Origin: Granulicella cerasi
GTDB taxonomy: Bacteria; Acidobacteriota; Terriglobia; Terriglobales; Acidobacteriaceae
DNA length: 64,000 nt
Direction of reading: 5' to 3'
NCBI RefSeq assembly: GCF_025685575.1
Contig: NZ_JAGSYD010000002.1
Coordinates: 682,001 to 746,000 of the forward strand
The notes beneath the pieces were generated by a model that was not told the origin of the DNA, ran no database searches, and saw only the letters and a program-made list of their open reading frames with translations. This document shows positions 15,123 to 23,941 of the stretch, piece by piece; the first letter of the stretch is position 1, and the number at the start of each line of letters is the position of its first letter. A program made the translations under genes and the position numbers.

Positions 15123-17156
15123 ATGATCTCGCGTAAATACCTGCTTGCCTCCGCGCTCTTCGCGTCGACGGCGCTTGCCCAAACCAACGGCATCAACCTC
15201 GAGAACATCGACCACAATGTGAAGCCCGGCGACGACTTCTACCTCTTCGCCAACGGCGAATGGATGAAGAACACGACCATCCCCGCCGACCGCACCTCCG
15301 TGGGCAGCTTCACGATCGTCGCGGACAAGACCGACGCGCAGCTGAAACAGATCTTCGCCGACGTCGCCAGCAACCCCGGCGCGGCGAACACCGACACGCG
15401 CCGCGTCGCCGACCTCTACGCCGCCTACATGAACGAAGCGGCGATCGAGCAGCACGGCCTCGCGAACCTCAAGCCGATGCTCGCCGTCATCGACAAGATC
15501 GCCGACAAGAAGGAACTCTCCGCCGCGCTTGGCCGCTCGCTGCGCGCGGACGTCGATCCGCTGAACAACACGAACTTCCATACCGCGAACCTCGTCGGCG
15601 TTTGGGTCGCGCCGGGCTTCAACGACCCCGACCACTACGCGCCGTACCTGCTCACCGGTGGCGGTCTGTTGCCCGCGCGCGACTACTACCTTGCAGACTC
15701 CGAGCACATGAAGCACGTGCGCGAGGTCTACAAGCAACACCTCGCCAAGCTCTTCACGCTCGCCGGGTACAGCGAGCCCGATGCCCGCGCCGTACGCGTG
15801 CTCGCGCTCGAAACCGCGATCGCCAAGGTGCAGACCTCACTCGCCGACTCCGAAGACATTCACCACGCAAACAACGTGTGGGCGCAGTCCGACTTCACAG
15901 CGAAGGCGCCGGGCATCGACTGGGCAACGTACTTCACCGCCGCAGGACTCGCCAAGCAGTCGAGCTTCTACGTCTGGCAGCCTGCGTCGATGACCGCGAA
16001 CGCCGCGCTTGTGCAGTCCGAATCGCTCGCCGCGTGGAAGGATCTGCTCGCCGCGCATCTGCTCGATGCGAACTCACTCAGCCTCTCGAAGGCCTTCGCC
16101 GATGAGCAGTTCGAGTTCTACGGCAAGACGCTCTCCGGCGCGCAGCAGCAGCGTCCGCGTGAGCAGCGCGGCATCGCGCTCACGAACTCCATCCTCGGCG
16201 ACGCCGTCGGTCAGATCTACGTGAAGCAGAACTTCTCGCCCGAGGCGAAAGCCCGCGCGCAGGCGATGGTGAACAACCTGCTCGCCGCCTTCCACGCGCG
16301 GCTCGAAGCGCTGGACTGGATGACGCCTTCGACGAAGGCCGAAGCGCTGCGCAAGCTCGCCACGCTGCACGTCGGCATTGGCTACCCGGACCACTGGCGC
16401 AGCTACGCTGGTCTCGAGATCAAGCCCGACGACCTCGGCGGCAACCTGCGTCGCGCTGCCGTGCATGAGCTGCACTACAGCCTCGGCCGCATCGGCAAGC
16501 CGGTGGACCGTGCCGAGTGGTGCATGGAGCCGCAGACCGTCAACGCCGTCAACCTGCCGCTCGACAACGGCCTCAACTTCCCCGCCGCGATTCTGCAGCC
16601 GCCGTTCTTCGACGCTAACGCACCCGACGCCGCGAACTACGGAGCGATCGGAACCGTCATCGGCCACGAAATCTCGCACACCTTTGACAGCGAAGGCGCG
16701 GCCTTCGACAGCAAGGGCAAAGTGCGCGACTGGTGGACGCCCGCCGACTACGCGCACTTCAAGCAAGTCACCGGCGCACTCGCCGCACAGTTCGACGCGT
16801 ACGAGCCCTTCCCCGGCGTACACGTCAGCGGCAAGCAGACGCTGGGCGAAGATATCGCCGACCTCGGCGGCGTGGCTGCATCCTTCGATGCCTTCCACGT
16901 GGCGCTGAAGAAGAAGCCTGCTGCAAACGTCGGCCCCTACACGCCGGACCAGCAGTTCTTCCTCGCCTTCGGCCAGATCTGGCGCACGAAGATGCGTGAA
17001 GCCACCTACCGCGCACGCGTCGTTAGCGACCCGCACGCCCCCGGCCAGTATCGCGCCTCCACCGTCCGCAACTTCGACGCCTGGTATACGCTCTTCGACG
17101 TCAAGCCCGGCGAGAAGCTCTACCTCGCGCCCGAGCAACGCGTTCACATCTGGTAA
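15123..17156 (+). CDS. Secreted M13 zinc metallopeptidase (neprilysin-like)
   Basis: This 677-residue protein has a signal peptide (MISRKYLLASALFASTALAQ) and the M13 architecture: an N-terminal helical domain starting NIDHNVKPGDDFYLFANGEW and a C-terminal gluzincin domain. The zinc site is HEISH (515-519) with the downstream GEDIADLGG (Glu near 575). It ends in ...RVHIW, the conserved Trp terminus of the family. It digests peptides outside the cytoplasm. The ATG at 15123 has AGGAG at 15113-15117; a longer frame from 14910 runs through repeat B and was rejected. Followed by a 12-bp stem at 17176-17217. Confidence 0.93.
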   Translation: MISRKYLLASALFASTALAQTNGINLENIDHNVKPGDDFYLFANGEWMKNTTIPADRTSVGSFTIVADKTDAQLKQIFADVASNPGAANTDTRRVADLYAAYMNEAAIEQHGLANLKPMLAVIDKIADKKELSAALGRSLRADVDPLNNTNFHTANLVGVWVAPGFNDPDHYAPYLLTGGGLLPARDYYLADSEHMKHVREVYKQHLAKLFTLAGYSEPDARAVRVLALETAIAKVQTSLADSEDIHHANNVWAQSDFTAKAPGIDWATYFTAAGLAKQSSFYVWQPASMTANAALVQSESLAAWKDLLAAHLLDANSLSLSKAFADEQFEFYGKTLSGAQQQRPREQRGIALTNSILGDAVGQIYVKQNFSPEAKARAQAMVNNLLAAFHARLEALDWMTPSTKAEALRKLATLHVGIGYPDHWRSYAGLEIKPDDLGGNLRRAAVHELHYSLGRIGKPVDRAEWCMEPQTVNAVNLPLDNGLNFPAAILQPPFFDANAPDAANYGAIGTVIGHEISHTFDSEGAAFDSKGKVRDWWTPADYAHFKQVTGALAAQFDAYEPFPGVHVSGKQTLGEDIADLGGVAASFDAFHVALKKKPAANVGPYTPDQQFFLAFGQIWRTKMREATYRARVVSDPHAPGQYRASTVRNFDAWYTLFDVKPGEKLYLAPEQRVHIW

Positions 17157-17175
17157 AACAAGAGATCAGAAACGA

Positions 17176-17217
17176 GAGATCAGAGATCGGTGAATCCCCG
17201 CCGCAATCTCTGATCTC
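17176..17217. repeat. Inverted repeat of the GATCAGAGAT type
   Basis: Arms GAGATCAGAGAT (17176-17187) and ATCTCTGATCTC (17206-17217) are perfectly complementary; flanking AGAGATCAGAAAC and TAATCTCTGATTTCT extend the symmetry imperfectly. It lies 20 nt after the M13 stop and could end transcription, though no U-tract follows. Confidence 0.6.
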
Positions 17218-17237
17218 TAATCTCTGATTTCTGCCTT

Positions 17238-17579
17238 ATGCGCCACATCCTCGTCGCGATCCAACCCGGCACCGACCCAGTGGTTCCCTTGCCACCGGCG
17301 GCCTTCCATCGCACGCTGGAAGAGCCGATCTACTGCCCCAAGTGCGAGGCCACCTACTACCTCACCGGGGATTACGACTGGGTCACCTCGCGCCACTTCG
17401 AGGAGGAGTCGCGCCGCTATATCGCGATGCTGAAGAAGGCCATCTTCCTCGAACACGGCACCGACCACCGCACGAAACACTTCGAAACGAATGGCGTCGT
17501 CATCGTGCGCCATCAAAAGCCGAAGGAAGAAAAGCTCAACATCCTCGAGATGAAGCCGCTGAACCGCCGGCCAATTTAG
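17238..17579 (+). CDS. Hypothetical protein, 113 residues
   Basis: I do not recognise this protein. It begins MRHILVAIQPGTDPVVPLPP, carries one CPKC motif (33-36) in YCPKCEATYYL, and is rich in charged residues with a basic C-terminus. No signal peptide or membrane segment is visible. A single CxxC could be part of an intermolecular zinc site. The gene follows the GATCAGAGAT inverted repeat by 20 nt and ends 8 nt before the -35 region of the toxin-antitoxin operon. Coding confidence rests on length and typical codon bias only. Confidence 0.55.
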   Translation: MRHILVAIQPGTDPVVPLPPAAFHRTLEEPIYCPKCEATYYLTGDYDWVTSRHFEEESRRYIAMLKKAIFLEHGTDHRTKHFETNGVVIVRHQKPKEEKLNILEMKPLNRRPI

Positions 17580-17582
17580 AGC

Positions 17583-17612
17583 TTCGCAAGCAGAGAATTC
17601 TCTGCTTATAAT
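17583..17612 (+). promoter_or_regulatory. Toxin-antitoxin promoter with palindromic operator
   Basis: TTCGCA (17583-17588) and a perfect TATAAT (17607-17612) are 18 nt apart. A 20-bp perfect palindrome, AAGCAGAGAA followed by TTCTCTGCTT (17588-17607), fills the spacer. The antitoxin ATG starts 7 nt after the -10 box, so the transcript may be leaderless. Autorepression by the antitoxin-toxin complex is the expected reading. Confidence 0.75.
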
Positions 17613-17618
17613 CTGCTC

Positions 17619-17930
17619 ATGGCAAACATCTCGATCGCCCTCGAAGATATCCGCCCTCTTACCGACTTCACGCGCAACACCAAGGCGCACATTACCCGCC
17701 TGCACAAGACGAAATCCCCGTTAGTACTCACAGTGAATGGCTCTGCATCTGTAGTCGTACAAGATGCAGAAACGTTTCAGGCACAACAGGACCGTCTCGA
17801 GCTTCTAGAAGAGGAACGCCGCTTCGTTGCAGCAGTGAATGAGGGATTGACTGCTGTTCGAGAAGGCCGCACGCGTCCTGTGCGCGAAGCTTTCGACGAG
17901 ATGGAGAAGAAGCTTGGCATACGTCGTTGA
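17619..17930 (+). CDS. Antitoxin, Phd/YefM family
   Basis: The 103-residue antitoxin neutralises the adjacent ParE/RelE-type toxin and likely binds its own operator. The N-terminus (ISIALEDIRPLTDFTRNTKAHITRLHKTKSPLVLTVNGSASVVVQDAETF) matches Phd/YefM: a helix then the KSPLVLTVNGSASVVV strands for DNA binding and dimerisation. The C-terminal charged helix (ERRFVAAVNEGLTAVREGRTRPVREAFDEMEKK) would wrap the toxin. It overlaps the toxin start by 17 nt. The promoter with a palindromic operator is immediately upstream. Confidence 0.88.
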   Translation: MANISIALEDIRPLTDFTRNTKAHITRLHKTKSPLVLTVNGSASVVVQDAETFQAQQDRLELLEEERRFVAAVNEGLTAVREGRTRPVREAFDEMEKKLGIRR

Positions 17931-18246
17931 GATCACGGCTCCCGCCGAGCGAGATGCGCTTGAATATCATGCTTTTATCCGCGCCAGAAGCCACGATGCG
18001 ATTCCTGCAGACAGCTGGTTCAAAGGGTTACGCCAAGTTATCGAAGAACTAGCAAACTTCCCCGCGCGCTGCCCTCGCATCCCTGAGCAAGAAGCCTTCG
18101 CGGAATTGATGCATCAACAGCTCTACGAGTCACACCTCATCATCTTTGAAATCACTGACGATTGCGTTCGAGTTCTTCGCATCTACCACTCAGCCGCTTC
18201 ACCATTGCGTACGCTCAAACAACGCCCCGCCCGGCCCAAGAAATAG
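17914..18246 (+). CDS. Toxin, RelE/ParE superfamily
   Basis: This 110-residue protein has the RelE/ParE fold pattern: VVEITAPAERDALEYHAFI, a helical middle, NFPARCPRIPEQE, then YESHLIIFEITDDCVRVLRIYHSA. The family includes mRNA interferases (RelE) and DNA gyrase inhibitors (ParE); the sequence does not settle which. The start is a rare TTG at 17914 inside the antitoxin's end (GATGGAG lies upstream), which would keep toxin translation below antitoxin. The two genes overlap by 17 nt. Confidence 0.85.
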   Translation: MAYVVEITAPAERDALEYHAFIRARSHDAIPADSWFKGLRQVIEELANFPARCPRIPEQEAFAELMHQQLYESHLIIFEITDDCVRVLRIYHSAASPLRTLKQRPARPKK

Positions 18247-18273
18247 CCGATAATCGTGCTAAACTTAGGGATT

Positions 18274-19872
18274 GTGAGCCTTTCTTCCACACTCTCGCCC
18301 GAAGCCGAAAACCAGATCGAAAAGCCCCGCCCCAAGGTAGGCTTCATCTCGCTCGGTTGCCCCAAGAACCTCGTTGACTCCGAGGTCATGATGGGCTTGC
18401 TCCACTCGGGCGGTGCGGAGATCACTCCCTGCGCTGAAGACGCCGACATCCTCGTCGTCAACACCTGCAGCTTCATCGACTCCGCCAAGCAGGAGTCCGT
18501 GGACACGATCCTCGAGATGGTGAACCACAAGGTCGGCCAGGGCGGACGCGCGCAAAAGCTCATCGTCGCCGGCTGCCTCGTCGAGCGCTACCGCGACGAG
18601 ATTCAGAAGAACATTCCCGAGGTCGATGCCGTCGTCGGCACCGGCGAACTCGAAGCGATCATTGCCGCCGCGGGACTCAAGCGCCCTGCGCCCGCCGAGC
18701 TTCCCGCCTCGCCGTTCAACGTGCTCACCACCGCGCAGATCGAGCGCCACGCGTCGGCCGTGAACCAACACTCACGCCCCGAAGGTTCAGGGCCGCAGAT
18801 CGCGAACGAAACAACCTCGCGCCCAGAAGGCGACGCCCGCGAAGCCGCTGGCCGCTTCTCCCGCGAGAACTGGGACGGCGCCACCGCCGCGCTGCCCACC
18901 TACCTCTACACCGCCGACACGCCGCGTATCCTCGCCACGCCCAAGGCCTCGGCATACATCAAGATCGCCGAAGGCTGCGACCACCCGTGCAGCTTCTGCA
19001 TCATCCCGCAGCTTCGCGGCAAGTTCCGCTCGCGCCCCATTGAGAGCATCGTGCGCGAGGCGCAACAGCTCATCGCGCAGGGCGTGCGCGAGATCACGCT
19101 CATTGGCCAGGACACGACCTGCTTCGGCGAAGACCTACCTAAGGACGAGATAACCGGCAAGCGCCCCGAACTCGCCGACCTGCTCGACGCGCTCGCGCCC
19201 CTGCCCGGCCTCAAGTGGCTGCGCTTCCTCTACGCGTACCCGAACAAGATCACCACGCGCCTGCTCGAAGCCATCGCGCGCCACGACAACGTCGCTAAGT
19301 ATCTCGACGTGCCGCTGCAGCACGCCTCCGCCAACGTGCTGCGCCGCATGAAGCGCGGCGGCACCGCCGACCGCTTCCTCCAGATCATCGAGAAGGCGCG
19401 CAAGATCGTGCCGAACCTCGTGCTGCGCACCAGCTTCATCGTCGGCTTCCCCGGCGAAACCGAAGAAGACTTTGAAGAGCTCTGCGCCTTCGTGACCGCG
19501 GCAAAGCTCGACTGGCTCGGCGTCTTCAGCTACTCAGACGAAGAGGGCGCTGGCGCATTCGACCTCGACCAGAAGGTGCCGAAGCGCACCATCGAAGCGC
19601 GCCGACGCAAACTCATGCGCCTGCAGAACAAAATCAGCCGCAACGCGCGTAAGGCGTGGATCGGCCGCGTGGTCGACGTGCTCGTCGAAGGCGAAAGCGA
19701 AGAGACTGAACTCCTCTGGCAAGGCCGCTCGCTCGACATGGCCCCGGAGATCGACGGCAAGGTCCTCATCAACGACTTCGGCCCCCACGAAGCGCTCGTC
19801 CCGGGCACCTTCTACCGCGCCGAGATTACCGAAGCGCATGACTACGACGTGGTGGCAACGATCCTCGAGTAA
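18274..19872 (+). CDS. rimO: Ribosomal protein S12 methylthiotransferase
   Basis: RimO adds a methylthio group to Asp of ribosomal protein uS12 using two 4Fe-4S clusters and SAM. The UPF0004 domain starts FISLGCPKNLVDSEVMM; the radical-SAM motif CDHPCSFC precedes IIPQLRGKFRSRP; a TRAM domain closes the protein. It has about 532 residues, near 90 longer than the usual 440. The extra length is mainly an insertion between the UPF0004 domain and PRILATPKASAYIKIAEG, rich in Pro, Ala and Gly. GTG at 18274 is preferred because AGGG lies upstream; GTG at 18256 is possible. Three cysteines of the N-terminal cluster are present. Confidence 0.92.
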   Translation: MSLSSTLSPEAENQIEKPRPKVGFISLGCPKNLVDSEVMMGLLHSGGAEITPCAEDADILVVNTCSFIDSAKQESVDTILEMVNHKVGQGGRAQKLIVAGCLVERYRDEIQKNIPEVDAVVGTGELEAIIAAAGLKRPAPAELPASPFNVLTTAQIERHASAVNQHSRPEGSGPQIANETTSRPEGDAREAAGRFSRENWDGATAALPTYLYTADTPRILATPKASAYIKIAEGCDHPCSFCIIPQLRGKFRSRPIESIVREAQQLIAQGVREITLIGQDTTCFGEDLPKDEITGKRPELADLLDALAPLPGLKWLRFLYAYPNKITTRLLEAIARHDNVAKYLDVPLQHASANVLRRMKRGGTADRFLQIIEKARKIVPNLVLRTSFIVGFPGETEEDFEELCAFVTAAKLDWLGVFSYSDEEGAGAFDLDQKVPKRTIEARRRKLMRLQNKISRNARKAWIGRVVDVLVEGESEETELLWQGRSLDMAPEIDGKVLINDFGPHEALVPGTFYRAEITEAHDYDVVATILE

Positions 19873-19881
19873 GATCGTCGG

Positions 19882-20139
19882 ATGCCCCATAAGAAAGCTC
19901 GGATTTGCACTGTATCCGCTATTAGCGTCGCGGATGCAACACTTCAACATTTCTTCAAAGTGCGCTCCTTCCGTTTAGGCAAGACCGCCTATCTTGCGAA
20001 ACAAGCTCATTACTACGACACAGTTTTGACGCGCCATAGCTGGATAACGTCATTCTTGATCGCTTTCGTAGGCATCACCGTGATTGTCCTTGCTTATGAA
20101 GTAATCTCAAGCTTGCTATCACGCCCTGAAGCGACTTAA
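19882..20139 (+). CDS. Small hypothetical membrane protein
   Basis: The 85-residue product has a basic N-terminal half and one predicted transmembrane helix (WITSFLIAFVGITVIVLAYEVI, roughly residues 53-76). I do not recognise it. It starts 9 nt after rimO on the same strand, perhaps sharing its transcript. Composition and position support a real small gene, but weakly. Confidence 0.45.
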   Translation: MPHKKARICTVSAISVADATLQHFFKVRSFRLGKTAYLAKQAHYYDTVLTRHSWITSFLIAFVGITVIVLAYEVISSLLSRPEAT

Positions 20140-20190
20140 GGTTGCATCTTTGATTTAGCGGCGATCATCTCCTCTCTTGAAGGAGAACTT

Positions 20191-20967
20191 ATGGATCTGC
20201 AACTCAAAGGCCGCACCGCCATTGTCACCGGCGGCTCTGCTGGCATTGGCCTCGCCATCACCAAGTCGCTCGCCGCCGAAGGCGTGATCGTCACCGTCCC
20301 CGGCCGCTCGAAGGAGAAGCTCGACGCGGCGCTCGCGGGCATTCCGAACGTGCAGCCGATCGTCGCCGACGTGGCCACCGCCGAAGGGTGCGAGGCCCTC
20401 ATCGCCGCCGTGCCAAACACCAACATCCTCATCAACAACCTCGGCATCTACGAAGCCAAAGAGTTCGCCAACATCACCGACGCCGACTGGCTGAAGCTCT
20501 TCGAGGTGAACGTGATGAGCGGCGTGCGCCTGTCGCGCCACTACTTCCCGCTGATGCTCGCCAAGAATGACGGACGCATCATCTTCATCTCGTCGGAGTC
20601 TGGTGTGAAGACGCAGGCCGACATGATCCACTACGGCGTGACGAAGTCCGCACAGCTCGCTGTCTCGCGCGGCCTCGCTGAAGCCACCAAGGGCACGCGC
20701 GTCACCGTGAACAGCATTCTCCCCGGCCCTACGCGCTCCGAAGGCATCGTTGGCTTCCTGCAGGGACTCTTCCCCGGCGAAAACCTTACAGACGCACAGG
20801 CCGAGCAAAAGTTCTTCGAGGTCTATCGCAACAGCTCGCTGCTGCAGCGCCTCATTGAAAGCGAAGAGGTCGCAAGCCTCGTCGCCTACGTCGCCAGCCC
20901 GCTTTCATCGGCCACCAACGGCGCAGCATTGCGTGTCGAAGGCGGCCTCGTAAGCACTATGATTTAG
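20191..20967 (+). CDS. Short-chain dehydrogenase/reductase (SDR) family oxidoreductase
   Basis: A 258-residue classical SDR. The cofactor motif is TGGSAGIG (13-20), and the catalytic YxxxK is Y-G-V-T-K in HYGVTKSAQ, preceded by a Ser in FISSESGV. NNLGIYEAKEF replaces the usual NNAG region, a common variant. No substrate can be read from the sequence. An AAGGAG site lies upstream of the ATG. yacG follows by 15 nt, so they may be co-transcribed. Confidence 0.88.
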   Translation: MDLQLKGRTAIVTGGSAGIGLAITKSLAAEGVIVTVPGRSKEKLDAALAGIPNVQPIVADVATAEGCEALIAAVPNTNILINNLGIYEAKEFANITDADWLKLFEVNVMSGVRLSRHYFPLMLAKNDGRIIFISSESGVKTQADMIHYGVTKSAQLAVSRGLAEATKGTRVTVNSILPGPTRSEGIVGFLQGLFPGENLTDAQAEQKFFEVYRNSSLLQRLIESEEVASLVAYVASPLSSATNGAALRVEGGLVSTMI

Positions 20968-20982
20968 CTGGAGTCGCGCATT

Positions 20983-21207
20983 ATGACCAAAGCTATCTTC
21001 TGTCCCACCTGCAAGACGACCGTGCTTGCCGAAAACGAAAACTTCCCGTTCTGCAGCGATCGCTGCCGTCTGCTTGACCTTGGCGCCTGGGCCTCGGGCG
21101 ACTACAAGATCAGCTCGCCGATCCTTGATCCCGAGCTTCTCGAGGAAGTCGAGCAGTCGCAACTGCTTGCCGAAGCCCGCAACAACGAAGACCGCTGGAA
21201 GCACTAA
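20983..21207 (+). CDS. yacG: DNA gyrase inhibitor YacG, zinc protein
   Basis: YacG is a short zinc-finger protein that inhibits DNA gyrase and is often encoded near coaE. Here it is 74 residues with the family's four cysteines: CPTC (7-10) and CSDRC (24-28), the latter in FPFCSDRCRLLDLGAW. The disordered acidic tail (EEVEQSQLLAEARNNEDRW) is usual. No coaE lies beside it; an SDR gene precedes. A strong bidirectional hairpin follows. Confidence 0.92.
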   Translation: MTKAIFCPTCKTTVLAENENFPFCSDRCRLLDLGAWASGDYKISSPILDPELLEEVEQSQLLAEARNNEDRWKH

Positions 21208-21211
21208 TGCG

Positions 21212-21245
21212 AAACGGCCGCGCCCTTATGGGACGCGGCCGTTTT
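21212..21245. terminator. Bidirectional terminator between yacG and M3 peptidase
   Basis: Stem AAACGGCCGCG pairs with CGCGGCCGTTT, and the loop is CCCTTATGGGA. A T-rich end (TTTTGC) is present on the plus strand and an A-run on the other side. It suits convergent genes. Confidence 0.8.
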
Positions 21246-21255
21246 GCGGGCTCGC

Positions 21256-23385
21256 TTACTTCATGTGCTCTGGCGCGAGCCCACGCTCTTCGAGCATCGG
21301 CTCCACGTCAGGATGTCCGCCCATCCAGCGGTCGTACATCGTCTGCAGGTCTTCCGTGTTGCCGCGCGAAAGCACCATGCTACGGAAGCGATCACCGTTC
21401 GCGCGCGTCATGCCACCATGCTGCTCGAACCAGTGGAACGCCGCATCGTCCAGCATCTCGCTCCAAAGATACGCGTAGTAGCCGGCCGCATAGCCATTCG
21501 ACCAGATGTGCTGGAAGTAGCTGGTGCGGTAGCGCGTCGGCACCTTCGCCATGTTCATCTTCACGCGCTCCAGCGCTGACTTCTCGAACGCATCCACATC
21601 CTTCACGTCAGCATTAGCGCCGATCAGGTGCCACTGCATATCGAGTTGCGCAGCCGTCAACAGCTCGCCAAAGATGTAGCCCTCGTTGAACTTCGAAGCA
21701 GCATCGATCTTCTTCTTCAACTCCGCAGGCATCGGCTCGCCGGTCTTGTAATGCTTGGCGTAGTGCGCAAACACCGTCGGCTCGCTCGCCCAATGCTCAT
21801 TGAACTGCGACGGGAACTCTACGAAGTCACGCGGCACGCTCGTGCCAGACAACGACGCATACTCGCTGTTGGCAAACATGCCATGCAACGCGTGGCCGAA
21901 CTCATGGAACAACGTGCGTACGCCGTCGAAATCAATCAACGCAGGCTCACCCGAAGCAGGCGCCGGAAGGTTCAGCGTGTTCTTCACGACGGGCAGCGTC
22001 CCCATCAACTTAGACTGCCCGACGAAGCTGCTCATCCATGCGCCACCACGCTTGTTGTCGCGCGCAAAGTAGTCGCCATAGAACAACGCCAGCGGCTTGC
22101 CGTTCGCATCGAAGACCTCCCACACACGGATCTCCGGACGATACACCGGGATGTCCTTGCGCTCCTTGAAGGAGAGGCCGTACATCTGGTGCGCGGCGTA
22201 GAAGACGCCGTCCTCGATCACGCGGTTCAACTCGAAGTAAGGCTTCACCTGCGACGAGTCGAAATCGTACTTCGCCTTGCGCACCTGCTCCGAGTAGAAC
22301 TCCCAGTCCCACGGCTCAAGCTCAAAGCCCGTACCCTGCTTGTTGATTTCATCCTGCAATACCTGCGCTTCGCCATCGGCCTTTGCGACCGTTGCGGGGA
22401 CGAGGTCGTTCATGAACTTCAATGCATTCGCAGGCGTCTTCGCCATCTGGTCCTGCAGCGTCCACGATGCAAAGTTGTCGAAGCCCAGCAGCTTTGCCTT
22501 CTCCGCCCGCAGCTTTGCGATGCGAAGCACGGTCGCTCGCGTGTCATCGTCATTGCCGCGCTCGTTGCGCAGCCATGAGTTCTCGAAAATTTGCTGGCGC
22601 GTCGCGCGGTCGGTCAACTCCGCAAGATCAGGCTGCTGCGTGGTGTTTTGCAGCGGCACCACATAGCCGCTCACGCCGCGGGCCTTCGCCGCCGTCTGCG
22701 CTGCTGCAAGCTGCGATGCGCTCATGCCTGCCAATGGCTTCGCATCTTCGACGTGCAGCGCTCCGTTCTTCGTACCGCCCAGCAGCTTCTTCGTAAACGT
22801 CGTCGATAGCACCGAGAGCTCTTCGTTCAGCTTCTTCAGCTTCGCTTTATCGGCTTCGCTCAGGCGCGCGCCGGCCTTTACGAAGCGGTCATGCGTGATC
22901 GTCAACAAGCGGTCCTGTTCTGAAGTCAGATGCAGCTTCGCTCGCTCGTTGTAGAGCGTCTCCACACGCGCGAACAGCTTCGTATTCAGCACCGTTGCAT
23001 CGCTGAGCGCTGCGAGTTTCGGAGCCTCTTCGCGCTCCAACGCCTGCAACGTAGGATTCGTGTTCGAACCCGCGAGGTCCGAGAACACCGCCTGCACACG
23101 CGACAACAAACGTCCGCTCTTTTCGAGTGCAATCATCGTGTTTTCAAATGTCGGCGCGGCGGGATCGTTCGCAATGGCTTCGACCTCTTTGCGCTTCTCC
23201 GCGATGCCAGCATCGAACGCCGGAGCGAAGTCGTCGTCGTGAATCTTGTCGAACGGCGGCGCCTGAAACGGCAGCGAACTCTTCGCGTAAAAGGGGTTTG
23301 CGGGGCCAAACGGCTTTGCCTCACCATGCGCTACAACACTCGTGCTCATCGCGACTAATACTCCCAACGTCCGTAGACTCTTCAT
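21256..23385 (-). CDS. dcp: Secreted M3 family peptidyl-dipeptidase
   Basis: A 709-residue thimet-oligopeptidase/Dcp-family zinc peptidase that cleaves dipeptides from the C-terminus of peptides. The zinc site is HEFGHALHG (His near residue 494). The N-terminal half is helical with the family's FENTMIALEKSGRLLSRVQAVF. A signal peptide (MKSLRTLGVLVAMSTSVVAHG) places it outside the cytoplasm, unlike E. coli Dcp in the cytosol or periplasm. I chose the ATG at 23383-23385; another ATG six codons upstream (23403) is possible. Starts divergently from pgpA. Confidence 0.9.
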   Translation of the reverse strand: MKSLRTLGVLVAMSTSVVAHGEAKPFGPANPFYAKSSLPFQAPPFDKIHDDDFAPAFDAGIAEKRKEVEAIANDPAAPTFENTMIALEKSGRLLSRVQAVFSDLAGSNTNPTLQALEREEAPKLAALSDATVLNTKLFARVETLYNERAKLHLTSEQDRLLTITHDRFVKAGARLSEADKAKLKKLNEELSVLSTTFTKKLLGGTKNGALHVEDAKPLAGMSASQLAAAQTAAKARGVSGYVVPLQNTTQQPDLAELTDRATRQQIFENSWLRNERGNDDDTRATVLRIAKLRAEKAKLLGFDNFASWTLQDQMAKTPANALKFMNDLVPATVAKADGEAQVLQDEINKQGTGFELEPWDWEFYSEQVRKAKYDFDSSQVKPYFELNRVIEDGVFYAAHQMYGLSFKERKDIPVYRPEIRVWEVFDANGKPLALFYGDYFARDNKRGGAWMSSFVGQSKLMGTLPVVKNTLNLPAPASGEPALIDFDGVRTLFHEFGHALHGMFANSEYASLSGTSVPRDFVEFPSQFNEHWASEPTVFAHYAKHYKTGEPMPAELKKKIDAASKFNEGYIFGELLTAAQLDMQWHLIGANADVKDVDAFEKSALERVKMNMAKVPTRYRTSYFQHIWSNGYAAGYYAYLWSEMLDDAAFHWFEQHGGMTRANGDRFRSMVLSRGNTEDLQTMYDRWMGGHPDVEPMLEERGLAPEHMK

Positions 23386-23430
23386 GCAGCTAGTGTGCTT
23401 CACCGCGCGCGTTCAATACAATCAACGGTG

Positions 23431-23928
23431 ATGGCATCGATCGAAAAACGCACTCCCTGGGCCTGGACCGTCGCCACCTTTGTCGGCGTCGGCAACCTGA
23501 AGCCCGGCCCCGGCACCTACGGCTCTGCCGCAGCTATGCTGCTGTGGATGCTCGCCGCACATCTATGGCATCCTTCTTTCCTGCTCTTCACGCTTGCAAC
23601 CTTCGCAGCGATGACGACAGCGACGCTCATTGGTATCCCCGCATCGACGATCACCGCACGCGAAGCGGGCCGCGAAGATCCCGGCTTCGTCGTCATCGAC
23701 GAGGTTGCAGGCCAACTCTTCGCACTCGTCGCGCTCACACCCACATGGCCACATGCGCTACTCGCGCTGGCGCTCTTCCGTCTCTTCGACATCTGGAAGC
23801 CGTGGCCGATTCGTCGCTTTGAAGATCTGCCTGAGGGCACCGGCATCATGCTCGACGACGTCGTCGCGGGCGCGTTCGCCTTCATCGCGGCGCAGTTGCT
23901 TACACACTTCGTGCCCGCTCTGCGATAG
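23431..23928 (+). CDS. pgpA: Phosphatidylglycerophosphatase A
   Basis: PgpA removes phosphate from phosphatidylglycerol-phosphate to make phosphatidylglycerol in the inner membrane. The 165-residue protein has PGPGTYGS at the N-terminus, DEVAGQ and FRLFDIWKPWPIRR motifs, and a late LDDVVAGAFA, with four hydrophobic segments. I chose the ATG at 23431; the upstream 12 codons overlap the divergent dcp start. It works in the same pathway as plsY and gpsA, 3 kb downstream. Confidence 0.93.
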   Translation: MASIEKRTPWAWTVATFVGVGNLKPGPGTYGSAAAMLLWMLAAHLWHPSFLLFTLATFAAMTTATLIGIPASTITAREAGREDPGFVVIDEVAGQLFALVALTPTWPHALLALALFRLFDIWKPWPIRRFEDLPEGTGIMLDDVVAGAFAFIAAQLLTHFVPALR

Positions 23929-23941
23929 CCTTGAGTACACG

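Noticed and set aside
17160..17237. Possible CRISPR-like repeat (GATCAGAGAT units)
   Set aside because: The units are short, inverted and overlap, with no regular spacers; read as a simple inverted repeat.
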